Below, one piece after another: positions 1 through 5,361 of a stretch of DNA of 5,882 nt (the first letter of the stretch is position 1; each line of letters opens with the position of its first letter). The notes below the pieces were generated by a model. The model searched no databases. It was not told where the DNA came from and saw only the letters and a list, made by a program, of their open reading frames with translations. Both the position numbers and the translations under genes were made by a program. Origin of the DNA: Candidatus Micrarchaeaceae archaeon (lineage in GTDB: Archaea; Micrarchaeota; Micrarchaeia; Micrarchaeales; Micrarchaeaceae); the NCBI GenBank assembly GCA_027310535.1, contig DAIDAQ010000051.1, positions 1-5,882 on the forward strand, in the 5' to 3' direction.

Positions 1-1278
1 CTTCAGGTCCTCTATTATCTTCAGCAGGTTCACCTTGCCGGAAAGCTGCTTTCCCACCCTTATCGAGATCGCATTGCGGAAGTTCACGATTGTCACCGAG
101 CCGTTTGGGTTTTTCTCGCCTAGGGCACCGTGCAACCTTGAGCTGTACCTTCCAGGGAGCAGATAGCCCCCATACTTTTCGGCGATATGCGAGAAGTCTA
201 CCACGTTTACCATTGTGCCGTTTGCCGCCTTGTACTGCTTTGCCCTGCTCATGCCCATCTCTATTGCGTCTTTTATTATCCCGGTTGCATCGTTGTAGAC
301 TGCTTTGAGCTTCTCAGTGTCATGTATGATCTTTGACAGGTAACCAGGGGTGAGCGGCCCATCAAGGTAATGGGTCGAGTTTTTTACCCCTGTCACAAAA
401 TCGAGCACTGTTGCCATCCTAGAGGCTGTGCTGTTTGAGCTGTCCGCATATGCGCTGAAGTCGCTTATCAGCGAAGCTTCCATGAGCTCCTTCACCCTTA
501 TATTGGCAAGTAGCATCGAGAATACACCTGTCAGGTACCCTGCGGCGAAATCAGAAGTTCCCTTGCACATCAGCGGGTTTATGTAATGCCCAGCTCTTTT
601 GAGATCGAAAGCCTCCGGCACGCTGTGGTGGTCCAGCCAGATGAAGTCCAGCAGCCCCTGCGCCTTTCCAATTGCGCTGTTGCTTTCGTCGCTGCTCCCA
701 AAATCGATTATACAGACCAGCGGCTTTTCCGTGCTCTCGTAACTGTTGAAGTGCAGCCTGTCGTAATACAGCGCCTCATCTGAGTATGAGATACCCCTGT
801 TGAGCTGCCACTTGACTTCGGCATCAAAAGAGAGCTGCTCCTGGAGCTTTGCTATTGCCTTGTAAAGGCAGAGCGCGCCGCTCGTGCCATCGCCATCACC
901 GTGGAAGCGGACGACTATTGGGGCGCCGCTGAAGAGCTTTCGCAGGAAGAGAGCCGAGGCCTCCCTGAGCCCTGGCAATAACGCCTTCACCATCTCCCTC
1001 ATAGCCACATCGCCATGCAGGTCGTTTTCCTCCAACCTGCCTCCTGTGCCAGCTGACTCTGTTATCTGCGAGAGCAGAGTTTCATATTTTAGCTTCTTCC
1101 CTGTCTCGCTAATGCGGGCGCTGCCGCCGCTGTATGTGATCTCCACAGTACTACCCAATTCAAATCTCTGCGGCGCTTCCGCATTGACTATCCTGCCGGA
1201 AAGCACGACATGCCTGTAAGGCGATGCTGCCGTTTTTATTGCAGATACTACACCGTAGGCCTTGCCATCTTCGCCCAT
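1..1278 (-). CDS. DHH-family phosphoesterase, RecJ-like (C-terminus beyond left edge)
   Basis: Translating the minus strand from the ATG at 1278 gives 426 residues with no stop before the edge, so the C-terminus is missing. The DHH signatures are in order: motif I RFHGDGDGTSGA (residues 124-135, with Asp128 and Asp130), motif II IIDFGSS (190-196, Asp192), motif III WLDHHSVPE (214-222), and a later SLISDFSAYAD (269-279) that could supply the fourth metal-binding Asp. In this family these residues bind two divalent metals and hydrolyse phosphodiesters; archaeal members include RecJ-like/GAN nucleases and oligonucleotide or cyclic-dinucleotide hydrolases. Residues 22-60 look beta-rich and might be a small OB-like domain. 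Residues 360-426 resemble the start of a DHHA1 substrate-binding domain, whose usual GGGH motif would lie outside the window. ATG 1278 is the only plausible start after the in-frame stop at 1299; no strong Shine-Dalgarno sequence precedes it. The DHH family is certain; the nuclease role is inferred. Confidence 0.9.
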   Translation of the reverse strand, partial: MGEDGKAYGVVSAIKTAASPYRHVVLSGRIVNAEAPQRFELGSTVEITYSGGSARISETGKKLKYETLLSQITESAGTGGRLEENDLHGDVAMREMVKALLPGLREASALFLRKLFSGAPIVVRFHGDGDGTSGALCLYKAIAKLQEQLSFDAEVKWQLNRGISYSDEALYYDRLHFNSYESTEKPLVCIIDFGSSDESNSAIGKAQGLLDFIWLDHHSVPEAFDLKRAGHYINPLMCKGTSDFAAGYLTGVFSMLLANIRVKELMEASLISDFSAYADSSNSTASRMATVLDFVTGVKNSTHYLDGPLTPGYLSKIIHDTEKLKAVYNDATGIIKDAIEMGMSRAKQYKAANGTMVNVVDFSHIAEKYGGYLLPGRYSSRLHGALGEKNPNGSVTIVNFRNAISIRVGKQLSGKVNLLKIIEDLK

Positions 1279-1330
1279 CCGCTCAACTCTTAATACTCAC
1301 TTCACGTAAAAGGAACTCGAAGCCTATATG

Positions 1331-1355
1331 GTGCAGCAGGTATTTATAACTGCAC
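1331..1355 (-). promoter_or_regulatory. TATA box inside a short inverted repeat, upstream of the DHH gene
   Basis: The 89-bp gap between the Cys-repeat gene and the DHH gene contains TTATAAATA on the minus strand (1341-1349), a fair archaeal TATA box about 67 bp upstream of ATG 1278, which would give a leader of about 40 nt. It lies exactly between the arms of a 6-bp perfect inverted repeat, GTGCAG at 1331-1336 and CTGCAC at 1350-1355 (plus strand). A second TATA-like CATATAGG at 1322-1329 is closer to the start. The DHH gene could therefore be transcribed separately from the upstream gene. The sequence is visible; the function is inferred. Confidence 0.45.
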
Positions 1356-1367
1356 AAGAACGTGCGG

Positions 1368-2378
1368 TTACCTCTGCACAGTTGCATTGCATGCGCTCTT
1401 GACTGTAGAGTTGCTGATGTACGAGCAATAGCTCGTGTCGTTGTACTCCCTTGCTATATCAAATATGCACGTGTTCTGGTACGATTGGCTGAGCCCAAAG
1501 CAGCGGGTGACATTCCTTGATGCTATTGCCTGGTAGATTGCGATCCCTGTCAGACAGGCCTGCACAAGTTCCGGGTACGCCTGCCCTGCTTGGACGCACG
1601 AACTCTCAATTGCAGTTATGTTGAGCTGCGATTGGTTTGAAAAGCCGCTTTTGCATACCGATGCATCGCTCCCGGACAGCGCATTGCATAGCGATGGTGT
1701 ATTTGCCTCAAGAGCGACTCTCGAATAGCAGTAGCCGTAAGGCGATACGTTATATATTGAAGGGAAAATTGAGGGCTTGGATGCACCAGCCAGAAACAGC
1801 GAGCTCAGCTCTGTCGCATTCGGCGTACTGTTGAGGGATCCACAGTAGCTCGCATCCTGCGTGGAAAGCGCCTTTCCATAATAGTACGATGCGCTGCACG
1901 AGAGCGAGAGCGTGGAGTTTGCTATCTCGCTGCATAGGGGAAGCGCGGAAAAGCCTCCCTCCTTCGCTATGCTGTATATGCACCCGCTTCTATACGGCTC
2001 TCCAAGGATGCTGCACTGGCTTGCGTTCCTGCCTGCGGCGCTCACTGCGGAAACGCACGAGGCCTCATAGCTCAACGAGCTTATGTTCGTGCATATTCCA
2101 GGCTTCAGAAGGCTGTATGAGACATTGTATATGCAATTATTATAGTACTGCCCGGTAAGGTTGCTGCAGATTCCTGCGCTGCCATAGTAATGCGCATAAT
2201 ATGTATAGCATTGGTATTTTGCCTGCCCGATCACCTTGCCTGAGCATGCCTGCAGGCCTGAGGAGGAGCTTGAAACGATGACGAGCACTGTTGCTATCAG
2301 GGCGGTCGCGATTATGGCTATTGCATAGAACGGGAGCCCGAAGCCAGCCTTCGTCCCTTTTGCAGCCTTGGTTGCCAT
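1368..2378 (-). CDS. Membrane-anchored Cys-repeat surface protein, unknown function
   Basis: 336 residues. A basic N-terminus (Lys at 4, 7 and 10) is followed by one hydrophobic segment at about 13-35 and then a Ser-rich linker, as in a signal anchor that leaves the rest outside the cell. The exported part holds 20 cysteines in a strikingly regular rhythm: C-x(10 or 11)-C alternating with C-x13-C over most of the length. It breaks in the middle, where a 37-residue cysteine-free stretch separates two repeat blocks. About 14 N-x-S/T sequons and many Ser and Tyr residues fit a glycosylated envelope protein. The even cysteine count and the spacing suggest repeated disulfide-linked helical hairpins of about 25 residues. 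I do not recognise the family. The start is well supported: ATG 2378 follows GGTGA by 5 nt, and the second residue begins a typical membrane-anchor N-terminus. The gene diverges from the membrane-protein/regulator operon across a shared promoter. Confidence 0.85.
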   Translation of the reverse strand: MATKAAKGTKAGFGLPFYAIAIIATALIATVLVIVSSSSSGLQACSGKVIGQAKYQCYTYYAHYYGSAGICSNLTGQYYNNCIYNVSYSLLKPGICTNISSLSYEASCVSAVSAAGRNASQCSILGEPYRSGCIYSIAKEGGFSALPLCSEIANSTLSLSCSASYYYGKALSTQDASYCGSLNSTPNATELSSLFLAGASKPSIFPSIYNVSPYGYCYSRVALEANTPSLCNALSGSDASVCKSGFSNQSQLNITAIESSCVQAGQAYPELVQACLTGIAIYQAIASRNVTRCFGLSQSYQNTCIFDIAREYNDTSYCSYISNSTVKSACNATVQR

Positions 2379-2383
2379 TTAAT

Positions 2384-2388
2384 TCACC
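2384..2388 (-). promoter_or_regulatory. Ribosome-binding site of the Cys-repeat gene
   Basis: GGTGA on the minus strand, 5 nt before ATG 2378, complementary to the archaeal 16S 3' end. It fixes the start of the 336-residue protein. Confidence 0.7.
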
Positions 2389-2401
2389 AGATATAACATC
2401 A

Positions 2402-2435
2402 ACACCTCTCTTTTTAAATATTGGGTGAGAGGTGT
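2402..2435. promoter_or_regulatory. Shared divergent promoter with TATA box flanked by 9-bp inverted repeat
   Basis: TTTAAATA at 2413-2420 is a perfect archaeal TATA element and is nearly symmetric (TATTTAAA on the other strand). It can serve both the minus-strand Cys-repeat gene (ATG 2378) and the plus-strand membrane-protein gene (ATG 2446). A perfect 9-bp inverted repeat flanks it: ACACCTCTC (2402-2410) and GAGAGGTGT (2427-2435), with a 16-bp spacer. For the plus gene the TATA centre lies about 30 bp before ATG 2446, which implies a leaderless or nearly leaderless mRNA. For the minus gene the leader would be about 10-15 nt and would include its GGTGA site. Arms on both sides of one TATA box are what a dimeric regulator controlling both directions would need; that is inference. 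Confidence 0.6.
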
Positions 2436-2445
2436 GGCTGATAAG

Positions 2446-3165
2446 ATGGAGAAAAGAACAGTAATGATCGGCGCAATAGTTTTTGCCATATCTCTTCTGG
2501 TGTGGATACTCTCTCCTACGCTCGCCCCACTGCCGCTCGAATACAGCAACTTCACGATAAACCCGAACAGCTTCCGCGCTGCCAACTTCTCGATACCTGC
2601 CGGGCAGTCGGTGCTGCTAGTAGATGCAAATTTCAGCGGCCCTGTCAATGTCTACGGGTTCACAAAGGGCGCCTTCGCCAGGTGGGCGAGCACTGCAGGG
2701 ACCGGGTTGCAGAAGGCAGAGGCCTTTGAGGGCAGCGGGCTGCTCGCTGCTTATACAAACGTCAGCGAGTTCATAGTGAACGGTACTATACCTGGAGTCG
2801 GCATTGGCAGCAACGGCGCAGTTGCAGGGCACAGCATCTATAGCGCGAAGGTGAACAGCTCCTCTGGGGTCAATTACACAATTGTCTTCGAGAATTCCTA
2901 CGGCCCAAGCAAACCCGTTAGGGCGCGCATGGCGTATATAGAGCCTCTCTCTGCGTCGCAGCTCGGCAACGGCTCGAAGGTCTCTAACTATATAATAGAG
3001 CTTGGGGCTATAGGGTGGGCGTTCCTGGCCTTGCTGCTTGCCGGCATAGGCCTGATGGTATATGGGGTTATTAGGAAGCCGCGCGTCGATGCCGTTAAGG
3101 TTGGCGAAGAGGTAAAGGAAAGGGACAGGATTTACAGGAGTGCAGGGAAAGGTACAAGGAGGTAA
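2446..3165 (+). CDS. Bitopic membrane protein with sequon-rich extracellular domain, unknown function
   Basis: 239 residues from ATG 2446. A short charged N-terminus (MEKR) leads into a first membrane segment at about 7-25. A probably external domain of about 155 residues follows, with eight N-x-S/T sequons. A second membrane segment at about 183-208 is followed by a cytoplasmic tail of about 30 residues rich in Lys, Arg and Glu. There is no cysteine, in contrast to its divergent neighbour. The external part alternates short beta-like stretches (VLLVDANF, VNVYGF, NYTIVFEN, VRARMAYIE) and could be a beta-sandwich; I cannot name the family. The frame is open upstream with GTG codons at 2425 and 2434, but these overlap the inverted repeat just downstream of the TATA box and would add charged residues before the first membrane segment. 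ATG 2446 is preferred, and its distance from the TATA box suggests a leaderless transcript. The stop lies 4 nt before the next gene, so the two are co-transcribed and probably functionally linked. Confidence 0.8.
   Translation: MEKRTVMIGAIVFAISLLVWILSPTLAPLPLEYSNFTINPNSFRAANFSIPAGQSVLLVDANFSGPVNVYGFTKGAFARWASTAGTGLQKAEAFEGSGLLAAYTNVSEFIVNGTIPGVGIGSNGAVAGHSIYSAKVNSSSGVNYTIVFENSYGPSKPVRARMAYIEPLSASQLGNGSKVSNYIIELGAIGWAFLALLLAGIGLMVYGVIRKPRVDAVKVGEEVKERDRIYRSAGKGTRR
3158..3163 (+). promoter_or_regulatory. Strong Shine-Dalgarno deciding the regulator start
   Basis: GGAGGT ends on the first base of the upstream gene's TAA stop and lies 6 nt before ATG 3170. It selects ATG 3170 over the in-frame GTG at 3140 and indicates translation within a polycistronic mRNA. 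Confidence 0.8.
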
Positions 3166-3169
3166 GCGG

Positions 3170-3865
3170 ATGGACCAGCTAAAAGAGCGCATCGCAGGGG
3201 AGATCGCAATGGCGGACAGCCCGGGCAGCGCAATGAAGAAATGGAGGGAGCTTTTCGGCCTGTCACAGATGGAGTTCGCAAAGGAGCTGAAAATCGCAGC
3301 CTCGACGATAAGCGACTATGAGAGCAACAGGAGGCTGAGCCCTGGTGTCGTCGTCATAAAGCGGTTCGTTGAGACCCTATTCAAGATAGATGAGGAGAGA
3401 GGGGGGGCTCTTATAAGAGGGCTGGAAAACACCTCAGGCGAGAAGAAGGGAGAGGGCAGCCCACCGTATATGATAAAGGACTTCACCACCCCCATCGGAG
3501 GCGCGGACTTCAACCGCATAATAGAGGGTAGGATACTCGTCAACCTGAACTATCTCGACAACACAAAGCTCTTTGGCTTCACGATGCTCGACAGCATACG
3601 CGTCATACTCGAGATGTCACCGCAAGAGTATCCGAAGCTCTTCGGCACGACAACCGAGCGCGCCTTCATCTTCGACAATGTTTCGACGGGGCGTTCCCCA
3701 ATGGTGGTGATACGCGTTGCCCCGATCAAGCCAAAGGTTGTTGTAATACAGGGGGTATCGAACGTGGACAAGCTCGCGGTCAAGCTTGCTCAGGTGGAGC
3801 GGCTGCCGCTTATAGTTACAAAACTGGGCATGGACGAGATTGCGGAGCGTCTCATGAAAGTCTGA
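3170..3865 (+). CDS. XRE-type HTH transcriptional regulator with conserved C-terminal domain (COG1709-like)
   Basis: 231 residues. Residues 21-72 form a Cro/C1-type helix-turn-helix: KKWRELFGLSQMEFAKEL, then the recognition-helix region AASTISDYESNRR and the following helix (GVVVIKRFVETL). A charged, flexible linker (about 75-98) joins it to a C-terminal alpha/beta domain (about 100-231) with beta stretches RILVNLNYL, SPMVVIRVAPIK, KVVVIQGV and LPLIVTK. This N-terminal HTH plus long C-terminal domain matches, from memory, a conserved archaeal group of predicted regulators (COG1709); the ligand of the C-terminal domain is not known to me. The protein should bind DNA in the cytoplasm, probably as a dimer. 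It sits 4 nt after a membrane-protein gene and about 730 bp from the symmetric divergent promoter, so autoregulation at that site is a reasonable hypothesis. The HTH assignment is firm; the regulated targets are inference. Confidence 0.88.
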   Translation: MDQLKERIAGEIAMADSPGSAMKKWRELFGLSQMEFAKELKIAASTISDYESNRRLSPGVVVIKRFVETLFKIDEERGGALIRGLENTSGEKKGEGSPPYMIKDFTTPIGGADFNRIIEGRILVNLNYLDNTKLFGFTMLDSIRVILEMSPQEYPKLFGTTTERAFIFDNVSTGRSPMVVIRVAPIKPKVVVIQGVSNVDKLAVKLAQVERLPLIVTKLGMDEIAERLMKV

Positions 3866-4042
3866 AATAATGGCCTGCAGGTTCGCCCACAGAGGAAATA
3901 AACTCCGTTGGGGGATGGGATGGGAGGGCTGACGTGGGTGCAAGGAATGGGGATGAAACCATTAATTGAGTATACAGCATTCACACCGATACATTGACTA
4001 TGCTGCACCAGCGGTTGGTTGTAGGCCTTCTGCAGAGATACA
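3866..4042. other. Convergent intergenic region without a credible gene
   Basis: These 177 bp separate the 3' ends of the regulator (plus) and the CxxxC thioredoxin-fold gene (minus). I find no tRNA cloverleaf, no clear T-tract terminator on either strand and no open frame with a ribosome-binding site. The best plus-strand frames are 20 codons (ATG 3870) and 14 codons (ATG 3953). The notable element is the G-quadruplex motif listed separately. Base composition changes across this gap, from GC-rich on the left to AT-rich on the right. Confidence 0.6.
3910..3928 (+). other. Canonical G-quadruplex motif downstream of the regulator gene
   Basis: The plus strand reads GGGGG-AT-GGG-AT-GGG-A-GGG: four runs of at least three G with loops of only 1-2 nt, which is the most stable class of predicted quadruplex. 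Further G runs follow at 3936-3938 and 3949-3952. It starts 45 nt after the regulator stop, so it would lie in the 3' untranslated part of that mRNA. It might stabilise the 3' end or help stop transcription between the convergent genes. Folding is predicted from the pattern only. Confidence 0.6.
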
Positions 4043-4669
4043 TCAAGCATTGAGGCTGCTCAATGCAACAGCCACTTTATCATTGTTTATGCCCATTTGT
4101 GGATCATCAAGCGCATAGCGAATTATTCCGTTTTTATCAATTAGGAAATATGTATGACCTGGCTCTATCCCTGGGTGCATTGATGATGGCAGATTCAGGA
4201 CACCATAAGCATTCGCTGCACTTCTATCAGTATCAAACAGTATCTTCGCCTTTTCCAGCCCTGTCAGGTTAATCTTTGCAAGGCCGGATACATTATTTAG
4301 TATACCTACCCAATCCATCCTCTGGTCCAGGACTATTGGAAAGACCACTGTATTATTGTTGTTAAATCTTGGATCCGTGGCTAATGAAGCCATCTGATCC
4401 CAGCATGCAGGATAGCACATCCCGCCTTCGCTGAAGAACAACAGAACATTTTTGCCCCTATAATCACTTAACTTTACCGTAGTTCCATTTAATCCTTGCA
4501 TGCTGAAATCCGGCGCTCTGTTGCCTATGGCCTGCTGGAATGTTACAGAAAGCTGAGCTGCATTGCTCTTTGGCAAGAAAACATATACTGCTAGAGCAAC
4601 TAAAACGATGCCAACTATAACGGCAAACATTGCCTTCCGCTTCCCAACAATTGCGTTTTTAAGGTCCAT
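4043..4669 (-). CDS. Membrane-anchored thioredoxin-fold protein with CxxxC (redoxin/Sco-like)
   Basis: 208 residues. A basic start and one hydrophobic segment (about 12-32) form a signal anchor; sequons at about 61, 105, 126 and 134 support an external location. The rest follows the AhpC/TSA-redoxin pattern: GNRAPDFSMQGLNG (49-62), LSDYRGKNVLLFFS (67-80), then the active-site region EGGMCYPACWDQM (81-93) and the late strand HTYFLIDKNGIIRY (172-185). The two cysteines, Cys85 and Cys89, form CxxxC. That is not the CxxC of TlpA/ResA or the PxxxTxxC of typical peroxiredoxins, but it has the spacing of Sco copper chaperones. His165 and His172 near the late strand could be metal ligands, although neither is at exactly the usual Sco position. 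In a copper gene cluster it may reduce thiols, detoxify peroxide or hand over copper; which one is open. The start is fixed by GGTGA 4 nt upstream (4674-4678). The gene is AT-rich relative to the left half of the window. Confidence 0.8.
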   Translation of the reverse strand: MDLKNAIVGKRKAMFAVIVGIVLVALAVYVFLPKSNAAQLSVTFQQAIGNRAPDFSMQGLNGTTVKLSDYRGKNVLLFFSEGGMCYPACWDQMASLATDPRFNNNNTVVFPIVLDQRMDWVGILNNVSGLAKINLTGLEKAKILFDTDRSAANAYGVLNLPSSMHPGIEPGHTYFLIDKNGIIRYALDDPQMGINNDKVAVALSSLNA

Positions 4670-4705
4670 TTATTCACCCTCGAGTTCATTTTCGTGATGG
4701 TTCTT

Positions 4706-5002
4706 CTAATCGTAACTTTTTGCACTTGAGGCGTCTGCGGCAGCCGCACCGCTCTCTTTTACGCATTCACTACTGCAGTAATGGTGATGCGTATGCTTCT
4801 TTTTTGATTTTTTATCTTTGTTCTGAGCATCTTCATCTCTAAAAACAACGGTTGAATTTTCTTTTACTACAAGGCAATAGATTGACATTCCACTTTTATC
4901 AAACTGTATCCCACAGTTCTCACATGCAGTCACTTCTTCATTGCACTTGTTACATTTCACCTGCTCACCACTTGCTTTTGGGAACTTTGCTATTCTTGCC
5001 AT
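4706..5002 (-). CDS. Small zinc-knuckle/TRASH-like metal-binding protein with Lys/His-rich stretch
   Basis: 98 residues, no membrane segment, so cytoplasmic. The N-terminal half has CNKC (17-20) and CENC (27-30), a CxxC-x6-CxxC knuckle likely to bind zinc. The second half has IYC (Cys43) and, after a charged stretch KDKKSKKKHTHHHY (62-75), CSSEC (Cys76, Cys80). The CxxxC resembles the YHFCSSSC end of the YHS/TRASH protein encoded just upstream. Residues 43-80 could therefore be a TRASH-like treble clef with an inserted Lys/His-rich loop; the four histidines at 70 and 72-74 may add a metal site. The C-terminal 17 residues are Ala/Ser-rich and look disordered. ATG 5002 follows AAGG closely and no other in-frame start fits. 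The gene lies 36 bp before the CxxxC thioredoxin-fold gene and 54 bp after the YHS gene, in the same direction. A metal chaperone or sensor role is inferred from residues and context; the exact family is not recognised. Confidence 0.75.
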   Translation of the reverse strand: MARIAKFPKASGEQVKCNKCNEEVTACENCGIQFDKSGMSIYCLVVKENSTVVFRDEDAQNKDKKSKKKHTHHHYCSSECVKESGAAAADASSAKSYD

Positions 5003-5056
5003 TGCCTTATTTGTCCATATATTGCCAGGTACATGGGGTCTGTTAACCCGCTAGCC

Positions 5057-5227
5057 TTAGCAACCTCTGCGTTTACTACTTTTCCCCCTGATGTAGTCCA
5101 TTGGCTTTTTATCAAACTGCTTCTTGCACGAGCTGGAACAGAAATGGTATTCTCTTCCGTTCTGTTTGCTGCTGAACCTGCTGCTGCTAGGCACGTCCAT
5201 ATTGCACACTGGGTCTTTTCTTCTCAT
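5057..5227 (-). CDS. YHS/TRASH-domain metal-binding protein, 56 residues
   Basis: From ATG 5227 this is a stand-alone YHS domain: KDPVCNMDV (residues 4-12), then GREYHFCSSSCKKQF (24-38) and DKKPMDY. The pattern of one Cys in DPVCxMxV followed by YhFCSxxC is the signature of the family, which binds metal through these three cysteines. It is commonly found fused to or beside copper P-type ATPases and in heavy-metal operons. The basic tail (RGKSSKRRGC) ends in an extra cysteine. The frame is open up to a TTG at 5254, but that codon lies in the palindrome near the expected transcription start and the extra nine residues precede the domain, so ATG 5227 is chosen. Its place just after copA and its own TATA box suggest a metal-induced copper chaperone or buffer; that role is inferred. 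Confidence 0.85.
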   Translation of the reverse strand: MRRKDPVCNMDVPSSSRFSSKQNGREYHFCSSSCKKQFDKKPMDYIRGKSSKRRGC

Positions 5228-5245
5228 ACTTTCATCATATCCTAG

Positions 5246-5270
5246 ATATATCAATGATATATATAAAAAT
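5246..5270 (-). promoter_or_regulatory. TATA box and adjoining palindrome before the YHS gene
   Basis: On the minus strand TTTATATA occupies 5267-5260, a close match to the archaeal TATA consensus, centred about 36 bp before ATG 5227; transcription would begin near 5238 with a leader of about 10 nt. Overlapping and directly downstream is a palindrome of two 8-bp arms, ATATATCA (5246-5253) and TGATATAT (5255-5262), with a 1-nt centre. It sits between TATA and start site, where an archaeal repressor would block polymerase. This could allow separate control of the three small metal genes. AT-rich sequence makes chance symmetry possible. Confidence 0.55.
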
Positions 5271-5327
5271 GTTCTGCACGTGAGGGCGTTGCGGCAAAAT
5301 CCAGTTCATCTTTTCGGCATGATCACG

Positions 5328-5348
5328 GGCGGATAAACGCGCTCCGCC
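5328..5348 (-). other. Stem-loop just after the copA stop
   Basis: GGCGGA (5328-5333) and TCCGCC (5343-5348) form a 6-bp GC-rich stem with a 9-nt loop, 13 nt past the copA stop codon in the direction of transcription. No T-tract follows directly, so it is a weak terminator candidate. It may instead act as an mRNA 3'-end or processing structure between copA and the YHS gene. Confidence 0.35.
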
Positions 5349-5361
5349 GCAGAGGTAGTTT

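Noticed and set aside
884..1219. Plus-strand frame of 111 residues, with other plus frames at 90-308 and 586-783
   Set aside because: All are opposite the DHH gene, whose motifs fix the coding strand.
2425..2445. GTG starts at 2425 and 2434 for the bitopic membrane protein
   Set aside because: They fall in the promoter inverted repeat, less than 25 bp after the TATA box, so they would probably not be on the mRNA.
2617..3192. Minus-strand frame of 191 residues antisense to the membrane-protein gene
   Set aside because: Lies opposite a gene with clear membrane segments, sequons and operon coupling. The translation is Pro/Arg/Cys-rich as expected for a shadow frame, and it has no start signal.
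3870..3997. Tiny plus-strand frames (20 codons at 3870, 14 codons at 3953)
   Set aside because: Very short, no credible ribosome-binding site, and the first overlaps the G-rich motif.
3790..4050. Minus-strand frame of 86 residues whose ATG overlaps the stop of the CxxxC redoxin gene and that fills the convergent gap
   Set aside because: No ribosome-binding site, runs about 75 bases antisense into the conserved end of the regulator, and the translation shows no domain. The overlapping start is tempting but not enough.
5228..5254. TTG start at 5254 extending the YHS protein by nine residues
   Set aside because: The TTG lies within the palindrome upstream of the probable transcription start. 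ATG 5227 begins right before the YHS signature.
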